From Saccharothrix sp. S26 (GTDB lineage Bacteria; Actinomycetota; Actinomycetes; Mycobacteriales; Pseudonocardiaceae), in contig NZ_JAJUWT010000019.1 of the NCBI RefSeq assembly GCF_021390395.1, positions 124,001 to 188,000 on the forward strand: a stretch of 64,000 nucleotides of DNA, read 5' to 3'. The notes below the pieces were generated by a model, which saw only the letters and a list, made by a program, of their open reading frames with translations, was not told where the DNA came from and did no database searches. The translations under genes and the position numbers were made by a program. Below are positions 56,135 through 64,000 of this stretch, in pieces (position 1 is the first letter of the stretch; each line of letters begins with the position of its first letter).

Positions 56135-57592
56135 TCACCCGGCGGGCGTGAGCCGGTCGCGGTGGTCGAACCAGTCGAAGGCCGCCACGCCGCGGGTGAC
56201 GTACATGCCGACGACCCTCCCGGCGGGGCCACCGGTGAACGCCGGCGACAGGTACCGCCCGTTCAGCTCGGCCAGCGGTCCGGGGTCGTCGTCGACGTGG
56301 AACGCGATGGTGTCGGGTCCGGTGGGCTCGACACCCGTCGGCTCGTCCGTCGGCCGCACGAACGACGGCGGCACGAGGTCGTCCGTGCGGGTGACGACGG
56401 TGAGCGTGACCGGCCCGGGGTGCACGGTCCGGCTGGCCACGACCTGGCGCACCGGGCCGATCCGCGCGACCACGTCCACCCGGCCGGACACGACCTCCAG
56501 GTCGTAGTGGTGCGCCTCGTCGCACCGGATGCTCAGGCCCGCCCGGGCCGTGCCGGGGTCGAGCCGCACCGACACGCGCGAGTCGCGGTCCCGCAGCCGA
56601 CGGCCGAAGAACGTGCAGCCGGGGCGGTCGAGGGTGTCCCCGGTGGCGCGCAGCGTCAGCCAGCCCGGGCGTTCGGTCAACGACCACGACCCGTGCCGGC
56701 GCTCCCGCGGCGAGATCCAGCACGGGTCCAGGGTGAACTCGTCGAAGTCCTCGCGCGGTGGCGGCGACGGGTGGCGCGACTCGGGCACCGGCGGCACGCC
56801 CGCGTCGCCGTCGACGACGAGCCACCCGTCCTCCTGCCGCACGCGCGCCAGGACGGTCTCGGGCCCGGTCCCGTGGGCGTCCGGGCGGGCGCCGGACAGC
56901 ACCAGCCACCACTGCCCGTCCGGGGTGTCCACGAGGTCCGCCCGGTCCGCGCCGCGGATCGGGGGGCCCCCGAGGTCGGCGGGCGCCGGCTCGAACGGTC
57001 CGCGGGGCGTGCGCGCGCGGGCCACGTCGAGCCCGTGCCGGTGCGCGGACACCAGGTACCACCAGTCGCCGACGCGGTGCAGGCGCGGCGTGCCCCGGCC
57101 ACGACCACCGGGCCACGCCTGCCACGGCCCGTCCAGCACCGCGCCCGTGGTCGGGTTGATGCGCGCCACCTGCCCGGCGGGCGTGACGCACCAACACCCG
57201 CCGTCGTCGTCCCACGCCAGGTCGGGTGCGTCGCCGGGCAGGTCGACCCGCACCGGGTCCGACCACGGCCCGGTGGGGCGCTCGGCGGTGACCAGGAACG
57301 TGCCGCCCGCCGACGCGTTGGTCGCGATCACGTGGAACCGCCCGTCGTGGTGGCGGATCGTCGGCGTGCGGATGCCCCTGGACGCGGGCACGTCGGCGGG
57401 CAGCCGCACCTGGTCCGGGCGGGCGAGGACGTTGCCGATCTGCCGCCACCGCACCAGGTCGCGGCTGTGGCAGATCGGCACCGCCGGGAAGTACTCGAAG
57501 CTGGAGCACACCAGGTAGTGGTCCTCCCCCACCCGGCACACGCTGGCGTCCGGGTGGTGTCCGCCGATCACGGGACTGAGGTAGGCGGGCAC
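56135..57592 (-). CDS. GH43-like protein lacking two catalytic residues (putative pseudoenzyme)
   Basis: 485 aa, no signal peptide, closely similar to the beta-xylosidase at 49762-51306 along its whole length (HPDxSVCRVGEDxYLVCSSFEYFP, TPTIRHHDGRF, the C-terminal beta-sandwich with DRPGCTFxGRR). The base Asp is kept (D15), but the modulator Asp of the paralogue (D129) aligns with A122 (GDAPDLAWD), and the acid Glu (E184 in WPEAPHL) aligns with G167 (GRGTPRLHRV). The reading frame is intact and start ATG 57592 is well placed between GH27 and GH43-CBM6 in one operon. A normal inverting GH43 mechanism is therefore unlikely; sugar binding, sensing or an altered activity are possible. Confidence 0.85.
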   Translation of the reverse strand: MPAYLSPVIGGHHPDASVCRVGEDHYLVCSSFEYFPAVPICHSRDLVRWRQIGNVLARPDQVRLPADVPASRGIRTPTIRHHDGRFHVIATNASAGGTFLVTAERPTGPWSDPVRVDLPGDAPDLAWDDDGGCWCVTPAGQVARINPTTGAVLDGPWQAWPGGRGRGTPRLHRVGDWWYLVSAHRHGLDVARARTPRGPFEPAPADLGGPPIRGADRADLVDTPDGQWWLVLSGARPDAHGTGPETVLARVRQEDGWLVVDGDAGVPPVPESRHPSPPPREDFDEFTLDPCWISPRERRHGSWSLTERPGWLTLRATGDTLDRPGCTFFGRRLRDRDSRVSVRLDPGTARAGLSIRCDEAHHYDLEVVSGRVDVVARIGPVRQVVASRTVHPGPVTLTVVTRTDDLVPPSFVRPTDEPTGVEPTGPDTIAFHVDDDPGPLAELNGRYLSPAFTGGPAGRVVGMYVTRGVAAFDWFDHRDRLTPAG

Positions 57593-57644
57593 GGTGCTCC
57601 CCCTGGTGTCGAGGTCGTGGGGCTGGTCGGGTCGGGCGTCCGGG

Positions 57645-59294
57645 TCAGACGCGGGTCCACTTCTGGTTGGCCTGGCCGTTGCAGGTCCACAGGATCAGCG
57701 TCGAGCCGTTGGCCGTGCCCGCCTGGTTGACGTCGAGGCAGAGCCCGGCGCGGACGTTGCGGACCGACCCGTCGGAGGAGAACGTCCACTTCTGGTTGTC
57801 CTGGCCGTTGCACGACCAGATGATCACGCGCGTGCCGTTGGCGGTGCCCTGGTTGTAGGCGTCCAGGCACTTGTCGCCGAAGACGCGGATCTCGCCGTTG
57901 GCCCACGACGTCCACAGCTGGTTGGCCGCGGTGTGGCAGTCCCAGATGAGGGTGGCCGCGCCGGCCGCGGTCGAGGCGTTGTCCACGTCCGCGCACCGAC
58001 CGGAGCCGGTGCCGCGCAGGCGCGAGGTGGTGGCCGCGGCGGGCGCACCGCCGGAGACCTTGAAGACGGCCGAGCCGTGCGCCGGCACGCTGGCCGAGAT
58101 CGGGCCCGTGCTGCTCGTCGTGGCGCCGGTCCACAGGTCGGTGAGGGTGAACGAGCCTCCGGTCAGGCCGACCTGCGCGGCGGTGGTGCTGATGGTGCTC
58201 GTCGCGCTGCCCCGGTTGATCAGGCCGACCGCGACGGAGCCGTCGCTCAGCGCCTTGGCGAAGACCTCGGTGTTGCCGTCGTCGCGCACGCGCCGCCCGC
58301 CCGCGCCGAGCCGGTCCTGGTTGACCGCGATCAGGCGCGGGTTGCGCAGCACGGCGCTGATGTCCGCGGACATGGTGCGGATGTCGTTGCCCGCCATGAG
58401 GGGCGCGGCCATCAGCGCCCACAGGGCGAAGTGGGTGCGCGACTCGGTCAGCGTCAGACCGGGTCGGCCGACCACCAGCATGTCGGGATCGTTCCAGTTG
58501 CCCGGTCCGGTCTGCGCGGCCAGCGGAGCGGTGACGTCGAGGACGTTGCCCACGCCCATCGGGTAGCTGTTGGTGTTGCCGTTCTGCCAGATGTCGAGCA
58601 GGTCCTCGGTGGTGCGCCAGAGGTCGGCGACCTCGCCCCAGTCGTACTTGTCGCCCGTGGGCGCGTGGAAGCTGTTGGAGTTGATGCTGTAGACGATCGG
58701 GCGGCCGGTGGCGCGCAGCGCGTCGCGCATGATGGTGAACCGGGCGACCTGCTCGTCACGGGTGCCGCTGCCGGAGCACCAGTCGTACTTGAGGTAGTCC
58801 ACGCCCCAGGACGCGAAGCTGCGGGCGTCCTGGACCTCGTGCCCCTTGCTGCCGGTGGCACCGGGGAACGTGCCGACGCCCTGGGCGCACGTCTTCTCGT
58901 TGGGCGCCTGGTAGATGCCGAACTTCAGGCCCTTCGAGTGGATGTAGTCGCCCAGCGCCTTCATGCCGGACGGGAACTTGGTCGGGTGGGCGCGCAGGTT
59001 GCCCGACGAGTCGCGGTTCGGGTCGAACCAGCAGTCGTCGACCACCACGTACTGGTAGCCGGCGTCGCGCATGCCCGAGGAGACCATCGCGTCGGCGGCC
59101 TGCCGGACCTGTGCCTCGGTGATGCCGCAGCCGAAGCTGTTCCAACTGTTCCACCCCATCGGCGGGGTGAGCGCCGGGCTGCCGGGCGCGGCCTGGGCGA
59201 CCGGCTCGGCGTGGGTCGCGGTGACCACGCCCAACACCGCCAGGGCGGCCGCGGCCAGGCCGAGGAGTCGTCTGCGTGCTGGAGTGGACATCAT
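57645..59294 (-). CDS. Secreted GH27 alpha-galactosidase with C-terminal ricin-type lectin domain
   Basis: 549 aa. Signal peptide about 1-35, GH27 (beta/alpha)8 domain about 40-325, beta-sandwich about 330-410, ricin-type domain about 418-549. Motifs: LTPPMGWNSWNSFGCGI, YQYVVVDDCW, YLKYDWC (nucleophile Asp), WRTTEDL (acid Asp region) and GNWNDPDMLVVG. Acts on alpha-galactosyl side chains of galactomannan or similar glycans; some GH27 members are beta-L-arabinopyranosidases, which the xylan setting would allow. First gene of a three-gene operon. ATG 59294 follows GGAAAGGG; ATG 59291 is adjacent. The predicted promoter lies about 340 nt upstream. Confidence 0.92.
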   Translation of the reverse strand: MMSTPARRRLLGLAAAALAVLGVVTATHAEPVAQAAPGSPALTPPMGWNSWNSFGCGITEAQVRQAADAMVSSGMRDAGYQYVVVDDCWFDPNRDSSGNLRAHPTKFPSGMKALGDYIHSKGLKFGIYQAPNEKTCAQGVGTFPGATGSKGHEVQDARSFASWGVDYLKYDWCSGSGTRDEQVARFTIMRDALRATGRPIVYSINSNSFHAPTGDKYDWGEVADLWRTTEDLLDIWQNGNTNSYPMGVGNVLDVTAPLAAQTGPGNWNDPDMLVVGRPGLTLTESRTHFALWALMAAPLMAGNDIRTMSADISAVLRNPRLIAVNQDRLGAGGRRVRDDGNTEVFAKALSDGSVAVGLINRGSATSTISTTAAQVGLTGGSFTLTDLWTGATTSSTGPISASVPAHGSAVFKVSGGAPAAATTSRLRGTGSGRCADVDNASTAAGAATLIWDCHTAANQLWTSWANGEIRVFGDKCLDAYNQGTANGTRVIIWSCNGQDNQKWTFSSDGSVRNVRAGLCLDVNQAGTANGSTLILWTCNGQANQKWTRV

Positions 59295-59633
59295 CGTCCC
59301 TTTCCGAGGTGACGGGGAGGACGCCGTGACGGGCAGGGTCCTCCCGCGCCGGTGGGTGGGTGGTCGGCGGCGGTCGTGGTGGCCTCACCCCGGAAAGCCG
59401 GTGAGCACCCGGGCGGCGTCACGCGCACCGGGTCGGCTCCCGCGGATCGGGGATCGGGGGCGAGGCCGGGCGCGGGGGGACCCGGTGTCGGCGGGAAGCG
59501 TCGGTCGCGATCGGCGCCAGTGCATTCGTCGCATCGGAAGTGTCCCCACGTCGTCGTTGACGGCGCTCAGTGCGGCGCTCGGCGAGGCGGGGCGGGGTTG
59601 CGCCCGCAGCGGAGCGGCCTTGATCGTCACGCC

Positions 59634-59691
59634 AATGTAACTACGCGCCGACAGCGGGGTCAAAGCTAAAATTGTGAGCGCTAACTTTAGC
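59634..59691 (-). promoter_or_regulatory. Predicted promoter and LacI-type operator of the GH27 operon
   Basis: Minus strand: TTGACC (59663-59658), 18-bp spacer, TACATT (59639-59634). Directly upstream are GCTAAA (59665-59670), GTGAGCGCTAAC (59674-59685) and an overlapping GCTAA-CT-TTAGC repeat (59680-59691). The leader of about 335 nt (59295-59630) contains no convincing gene, only minor ORFs. Region 59692-59803 shows nothing else. Confidence 0.55.
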
Positions 59692-59803
59692 GGAAGGCCG
59701 ACAAAATCGGTTCCGAAGCGTGGTGGCACTCGCGATATCCGCGCAGCTGAGACGCTATCATGCCGAAGTTGCTCCGTTCAGCCCATTGAACGCGACCAGT
59801 GGA

Positions 59804-60907
59804 TCATTTGGGGTTGTGAGCGTGAACAACGGCGTTGCGACCCCCGGGCGGCACCGGCCCGACCGGTTTCACCGACTCGCCGGGCCGGACCGACATCGGC
59901 ACGCGGTGCACCACGGGCGCGCCCTTGCCGCGCCTGCGCCGCTCCGACGCCGCGAAGAGCACCTCCACCGCTTTCGCGCCGAGCTCCTGGTGGGGCAGGG
60001 CGATGGTCGTCAGGCGCGGCCGCACCCACGAGGCGATGGGGTGGTCGTCGAAGGACACCACGGACACGTCGTCCGGGACGGACAGCCCCGCCTCGGCCAG
60101 CGCCTGGTACGCGCCGAACGCGAGGCGGTCGTTCAGGCAGAGCAGGGCGCGCGGGCGGTGGTGGCGCAGGATCTCCCGGGTGGTCTCGTAGCCGTTCTCC
60201 GGCATCCACTTCGGGCACTGGCGGGCGCTCGCCGGCTCGACACCGGCGGCGCGGAACACCTCGTGGATGCCGATCAGGCGCTCGGTGGCGGCGATGCTGT
60301 TGGGCGGCACGTCCCGCAGCCGCGGCCCCGCGCCGACCACGTGGACGCCGTCGCGGTGGCCCGCGTCGACCAGGACCCGTGCGGCGGCCCGGCCCGCCTC
60401 CACCTCGTCGGGCAGCACGGCGGGCACGGTCGAGTACGCCGCGGGCAGGGCGTTGAGCAGGACCGCCGGGCCGTCGTCCAAGCCCTCGGGCACGGCGACC
60501 CGGCGGGTGTACATCGCGGCGAAGATGATGCCGTCGACCTGGCGGTCGTGCATCGCCTCGACCAGCGCCCGCTCGACGTCGGGGTCGCCGCCGCTCTCGC
60601 CGAAGAACAGCATGAAGCCCCGCTCGTGGGCGGCATCCAGCGCGCCCTTGATCATGTTGCCGGCCAGCAGGGACGACGCCACGGTGTCGGACACGAACCC
60701 GATCGTCTGGGTGCGGCCCGTGCGCAGGCCGACCGAGAGGGTGTTGCGGCGGTAGCCCAGCTCCTGCGCGGTGGAGCGCACGCGGCGCTCCACCTCCTCG
60801 GAGATGCGCAGGTCGCGCCCGCGACCGGCGAGCACCAGGGACACGGTCGTGGTCGAGACACCGGTCGCCTTGGCCACGTCGGCCAGCGTGATGCGTCGTC
60901 GCCCCAC
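59804..60907 (-). CDS. LacI-family transcriptional regulator
   Basis: 367 aa; GTG at 60907 is 6 nt after GGAGG and gives MGRRRITLADVAK. Helix-turn-helix ITLADVAKATGVSTTTVSLVLA, hinge GRGRDLRISEEV, sensor motifs QTIGFVSDTVASS, GIIFAAMYTRR, ALLCLNDRLAFGAYQ, VSVVSFDDHPIASWVRPRLTTI. It is the close paralogue of the regulator at 28969-30024 but carries about 17 extra C-terminal residues, whose codons contain an operator-like 16-mer. It lies divergent to the third ABC importer and upstream, on the same strand, of the GH27 operon; either could be the target. GCTAACACGTTTTAGC sits in the divergent promoter region. Confidence 0.92.
   Translation of the reverse strand: MGRRRITLADVAKATGVSTTTVSLVLAGRGRDLRISEEVERRVRSTAQELGYRRNTLSVGLRTGRTQTIGFVSDTVASSLLAGNMIKGALDAAHERGFMLFFGESGGDPDVERALVEAMHDRQVDGIIFAAMYTRRVAVPEGLDDGPAVLLNALPAAYSTVPAVLPDEVEAGRAAARVLVDAGHRDGVHVVGAGPRLRDVPPNSIAATERLIGIHEVFRAAGVEPASARQCPKWMPENGYETTREILRHHRPRALLCLNDRLAFGAYQALAEAGLSVPDDVSVVSFDDHPIASWVRPRLTTIALPHQELGAKAVEVLFAASERRRRGKGAPVVHRVPMSVRPGESVKPVGPVPPGGRNAVVHAHNPK
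59814..59829. promoter_or_regulatory. Operator-like 16-mer inside the 3' end of lacI
   Basis: TTGTGAGCGTGAACAA, identical to 1224-1239 upstream of the GH10 xylanase. It lies within the last codons of lacI, in a tail not shared with its paralogue, about 150 bp upstream of the GH27 promoter. Confidence 0.5.
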
Positions 60908-60941
60908 CGCGATCCTCCGTCCTCATCGGACACCGCGGCGC

Positions 60942-60993
60942 TTGACACGCGGCCGCGCCAACCCGAAACTCCGGGAGGCTAACACGTTTTAGC
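60942..60993 (+). promoter_or_regulatory. Promoter and GCTAACACGTTTTAGC operator of the third ABC importer
   Basis: TTGACA (60942-60947), 17-bp spacer and a weak GAAACT (60965-60970), followed by the 16-bp near-palindrome GCTAACACGTTTTAGC (60978-60993; one broken pair) at the predicted start. It lies between divergent lacI and the SBP gene and is a likely site for that LacI protein. Confidence 0.55.
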
Positions 60994-61011
60994 ACAGGCG
61001 AGGGAGACGAG

Positions 61012-62352
61012 TTGCGCGGTCGGGGACGGTTCGGTCCACTCGCGATCGCCGCCGCGCTGGCGGTCGCGCCGGTCGGCTGCGCGGCTCCCGGCGGCGAGCT
61101 CACCCACCCCGCGTCGGCGACCGCGGTACCGCGACCGGGCTGCGGCGTGGAGCCGGTGGTGCTGCGGGCCCGGTTCGAGACCGGTTTCCCGCTGGCCGCT
61201 GCCCTCACCGAGGAGTTCACCCGGCAGCACCCGAACGTGACGTGGGACGTGCGCGAGGAGCAGTACGCGGTGCTCACGCGCAACGCGCCGCGCCTGCTCG
61301 CCGACAACCCGCCGGACCTCGTGCGGCTGCCGCAGGTGTCCGACCTGGCGGGCGACGGCCTGCTGCGCGACCTCGACGGCTACGCCGCGTCGTTCGGCTG
61401 GGACGACTGGCCCGCGGCGCAGCTGAGGCCGATGCGGGTCGGCCCGGGCGGGCGTCCGCGCGGGGTGGGCCCGCTGTACGCGATGGGCTTCTCCACCAGC
61501 GTGACCGGGGTGTTCTACAACAAGGACCTGGCGGCGCGGATCGGGTTGCGCGAACCGGCGACGCTGGCCGAGTTCGACGACGCGCTGGCGCGGGCGAAGG
61601 ACGCGGGCATCACGCCGCTGGCCGGGTTCAACTCCGGTGCGACGGCCGGGCTCGTCTTCCCGCTGCAAAGCCTCATGGCCGCCTACGGCTCCCCGTCCGC
61701 GATCGACGACTGGACCTTCCAGCAGCCGGGGGCGACCATCGACACGGCCACCAACGCCGAGGCCGTGCGGCACCTCCAGCGGTGGCTGCGCGCCGGGTAC
61801 TTCGACGCCGACCTCAACGCCACCGACTACGCGCGGATGGTCGACCGGTTCACCTCCGGCCGGGCGTTGTTCATGCTCGACGGCGACTGGGAGTCCGCCG
61901 CGCTGGACCGGCGGATGCCCGGCCGGGTCGGCTTCTTCCTCATGCCGCCGGTGCGCGCGGGCGAGCCGCGTGCGGCGATGTCCGGTCCGCCGACCTTCGG
62001 CATCCCGGCGGGCGCGGCGCACGCCGACTGCGCCGCGTTCTTCCTCGACTGGGCGGTCACGGACCGCGTGGCGCGCGAGACGACCGTGCGGGTGGCCGGT
62101 TCGCTGCCCCTGGGTCCGGTGGACGCGCCGCTGCCCGCGGTCGAGCCGGGTTCGGTCACGGCCGCCACCCTCGCCGCCGCGTCCCGGGTCGTCGCGGACG
62201 GCACGGGCATGGACTTCATGGCCAACGCCACCGGCGCCGTCCTGGCCGAGAGCTGGACGCCGCGCTTGCAGGAGCTGGCCGAGGGCGGCTCGGGCCCGGA
62301 GGAGCTGCTGCGCGGGGTGCAGGCCGACTACGCCGACCAGATCGGCCGGTGA
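61012..62352 (+). CDS. Extracellular sugar-binding lipoprotein of an ABC importer
   Basis: 446 aa; TTG start 5 nt after AGGGAGA. Lipobox APVGC (Cys ~23), then a tether and a bilobal solute-binding domain: FETGFPLAAALTEEFTRQHPNVTWDV, NPPDLVRLPQVSDLA, TSVTGVFYNKDLAARIGL, SGRALFMLDGDWESAAL. Closely followed by two permease genes. The ligand is unknown; the divergent LacI regulator and the galactosidase/arabinofuranosidase operon nearby suggest a hemicellulose-derived sugar. Confidence 0.92.
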   Translation: MRGRGRFGPLAIAAALAVAPVGCAAPGGELTHPASATAVPRPGCGVEPVVLRARFETGFPLAAALTEEFTRQHPNVTWDVREEQYAVLTRNAPRLLADNPPDLVRLPQVSDLAGDGLLRDLDGYAASFGWDDWPAAQLRPMRVGPGGRPRGVGPLYAMGFSTSVTGVFYNKDLAARIGLREPATLAEFDDALARAKDAGITPLAGFNSGATAGLVFPLQSLMAAYGSPSAIDDWTFQQPGATIDTATNAEAVRHLQRWLRAGYFDADLNATDYARMVDRFTSGRALFMLDGDWESAALDRRMPGRVGFFLMPPVRAGEPRAAMSGPPTFGIPAGAAHADCAAFFLDWAVTDRVARETTVRVAGSLPLGPVDAPLPAVEPGSVTAATLAAASRVVADGTGMDFMANATGAVLAESWTPRLQELAEGGSGPEELLRGVQADYADQIGR

Positions 62353-62359
62353 GGTCGCG

Positions 62360-63202
62360 GTGTCGCGGCTGGTCGGCTGGCTGTTCACGCTGCCCGCGCT
62401 GGTGGTGTACGCGGTGTTCGTGCTGCGGCCGCTGGCCTCGACGGTCCAGTACTCGCTGTACCGGTGGGACGGGGTCGGCCCGTCCACCTGGGTCGGCTGG
62501 GACAACTACCGCGCGGTGCTGACCGACCCGGACCTGCACGGCACGCTCGGGCACGCGCTCGTGCTGGTCTTGTTCTTCACCGGGGTGCCGGTGCCGCTGG
62601 GCCTGCTGGCCGCCGCGGTGGTCCGGCGCGCCAGGGCGAGCCGGCCGGTGCGGGCGGTCCTGCTGCTGCCCCAGGCCACGCCGCTGGTGGCCGCGGGGTT
62701 CGCGTGGAGCCTGCTGCTGTCGTCCACGGGCGCGGTGAACCGGCTGTTGGCCGCGGTCGGCCTGGGCGGCGTGACGCGGGCGTGGCTGGGCGACTCGACG
62801 ACCGCGCTGGCGGCGGTGGGCGTGATCGGGGCGTGGGTGCTGCTGGGCCTGTGCACGACGGTGCTGCTGTCGGGCGTGGACCGGATCGACCCGGCGCTGT
62901 ACGAGGCGGCACGGCTGGACGGCGCGGGCCCCTGGCGGGAGTTCCGCGCGGTGACGCTGCCGGGCGTGCGGCGGCAGGTCGGCGTGTGCGTGGCCGTGAC
63001 GGCGGTCGCGGCGCTGGCGAGCTTCGACATCGTCTACGTCACCACCCAGGGCGGCCCGGCCCGGGCCACGTCGGTGCCGGGGCTGGAGGTGTTCCAGCTC
63101 GCGTTCGCCCAGCGCGAGGTGGGCCTGGCGTCGGCGCTGGCGGTGGTGCTCGTGGTGCTGGTCCTGGCCGTGATCACGCCCGTGTTGCGGTGGGCCCGGT
63201 GA
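62360..63202 (+). CDS. Carbohydrate ABC transporter permease, MalF type
   Basis: 280 aa. GTG at 62360, 7 nt after the SBP stop, in the frame that reads MSRLVGWLFTLPALVVYAVFVLRPL; the frame is open far upstream only as an overlap with the SBP gene. Six helices and the EAA-like loop LYEAARLDGAGPWREFRAVTLPGVR. Partner of the incomplete permease at the window end. Confidence 0.92.
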   Translation: MSRLVGWLFTLPALVVYAVFVLRPLASTVQYSLYRWDGVGPSTWVGWDNYRAVLTDPDLHGTLGHALVLVLFFTGVPVPLGLLAAAVVRRARASRPVRAVLLLPQATPLVAAGFAWSLLLSSTGAVNRLLAAVGLGGVTRAWLGDSTTALAAVGVIGAWVLLGLCTTVLLSGVDRIDPALYEAARLDGAGPWREFRAVTLPGVRRQVGVCVAVTAVAALASFDIVYVTTQGGPARATSVPGLEVFQLAFAQREVGLASALAVVLVVLVLAVITPVLRWAR

Positions 63203-63335
63203 ACGCCGGGTGGGCCGGTGATCGTGGTGCCGGCGGTCATCGCACCCGCGCCGACGCGATGAAAACCCGGCCGACCGCACGCGGGCCGGCGGTCGTGGGG
63301 TCGGTCGTCATCACGTGCTTCCCCCGGTGGGCGCG

Positions 63336-64000
63336 ATGAACACCGGGCGGGGCGCGGGCAGGTTGGTGCTGGTGGCGCTGGTGGTCGTCACCCTCCTGCC
63401 GTTCGCCGACCTCTTCGTCACGGCGCTGCACCCGCCCGGCTCCTACCCTCGGGGCCTCACCTGGCCCGACGACCCGCACTGGTCGAACTTCGCGACCGCG
63501 TGGCGGGACGGGCGGGTGGCCGGCCCGCTGGCGTCGAGCGGGCTGGTCGCGCTCGGGGTGGTCGGGGTGACGCTGGCGCTGGCCGCGCCGGCGGGCTACG
63601 CGCTCGGGCACCTGCGGTTCACCGGTCACCGGGTGGTGTTCGCGCTGTTCGCGGTGGGGCTCGTGCTGCCGTTGGAGGCCATCGTCACCCCGCTGTACCA
63701 CCAGGTCCGCGACCTCGGCCTGCTCGACACCCGGTGGGGCCTGGTCGCGGCGCTGGTCGCGGTGCACCTGCCGTTCGCGGTGTTCTGGCTGCGCGCCCAC
63801 TTCGCCGGCGTGCCGCCCGAGCTGTCCGACAGCGCGCGCTTGGACGGGGCCGGCCCGTGGCAGCTGTTCCGGCGGGTGCACCTGCCCCTGGCCGGGCCCG
63901 CGCTGTCGCCGCTGGCGGTCCTGCTGTTCGTGTGGACGTGGAACCACTTCCTGCTGGCGATCGTGCTGGTGGACGACCCGGCGCGGCGCACGGCGGCGGG
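63336..64000 (+). CDS. Carbohydrate ABC transporter permease, MalG type (runs off the window)
   Basis: Open from ATG 63336 to the last base without a stop, at least 221 codons. Membrane helices begin LVLVALVVVTLLPFADLFVTAL; the EAA-like loop is LSDSARLDGAGPWQLFRRVHLPLAGPA near residue 170, followed by VLLFVWTWNHFLLAIVLVDD. This is the expected second permease of the importer. A 133-nt gap from the first permease is longer than in the other two importers of the window and contains only a doubtful 26-codon ORF overlapping this start. Confidence 0.9.
   Translation, partial: MNTGRGAGRLVLVALVVVTLLPFADLFVTALHPPGSYPRGLTWPDDPHWSNFATAWRDGRVAGPLASSGLVALGVVGVTLALAAPAGYALGHLRFTGHRVVFALFAVGLVLPLEAIVTPLYHQVRDLGLLDTRWGLVAALVAVHLPFAVFWLRAHFAGVPPELSDSARLDGAGPWQLFRRVHLPLAGPALSPLAVLLFVWTWNHFLLAIVLVDDPARRTAA

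Noticed and set aside
59385-59729. A 114-codon minus-strand ORF in the GH27 leader
   Set aside because: It starts upstream of the predicted promoter, is Arg/Pro/Ala-rich with no domain, and contains the operator sequence.
63259-63339. A 26-codon ORF (MKTRPTARGP...) between the two permeases
   Set aside because: It overlaps the permease start by 4 nt, but it has no good ribosome-binding site, no recognisable feature, and the other two importers lack such a gene.

Overview
The window is very GC-rich actinobacterial chromosome. Many GTG and TTG starts sit behind strong Shine-Dalgarno sequences, and the secreted enzymes carry poly-Thr linkers with CBM2 or ricin-type lectin domains. Together with the number of LacI regulators and ATPase-less sugar importers, this suggests a filamentous, polysaccharide-degrading actinomycete, probably of the Pseudonocardiales (Saccharothrix, Lentzea or Actinosynnema type). 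That placement is inference. I found no rRNA, tRNA, CRISPR array, prophage or intact insertion sequence.

Almost the whole window is a plant cell-wall degradation island. From 1.3 to 17.2 kb it targets cellulose and xylan: a GH10 xylanase, a CBM2 alpha/beta hydrolase, two GH6 cellulases, two tandem GH43 enzymes and a CE1 esterase. Five of these carry CBM2 on Thr-rich linkers, and two LacI regulators are interleaved. From 17.4 to 24.1 kb come a PaaX-type regulator, a decayed LacI pseudogene, a GDSL esterase, a GH54 arabinofuranosidase and a beta-helix protein; the last three carry ricin-type domains. From 24.4 to 30 kb lies a sugar ABC importer with an enolase-superfamily enzyme and a divergent LacI regulator. 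From 30.2 to 32.7 kb is a two-gene remnant of an Ebo-type cluster.

The centre (32.9-49.0 kb) is the most unusual part. Two loci encode the same three secreted activities: a ThuA domain, a PQQ-sugar-dehydrogenase-like propeller with PKD domain, and a CE1 esterase, all attached to ricin-type lectin modules. In one locus they are three genes of an operon, with a DUF1080 domain added. In the other, ThuA and the propeller are fused and an extra small membrane protein is present. Between the loci lie a GH95 alpha-L-fucosidase and a FadR-type GntR regulator.

The right end (49.7-64 kb) holds a xylo-oligosaccharide importer operon with a GH43 xylosidase, then a GH27 / GH43-like / GH43-CBM6 operon, and a LacI regulator divergent from a third ABC importer that runs off the window. 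The middle gene of the GH27 operon is a GH43-like protein that has lost two of its three catalytic residues.

Control appears coordinated. Near-palindromes related to GTTAGCGCTAAC sit at the promoters of most CAZyme operons. A CebR-like box lies in the leader of the GH6 operon. A different palindrome, ATGAGT-N3-ACTCAT, occurs before the GntR gene and in the promoter region of the enolase-superfamily operon. None of the three importers has its own ATPase, so they probably share an MsiK-like ATPase encoded elsewhere.
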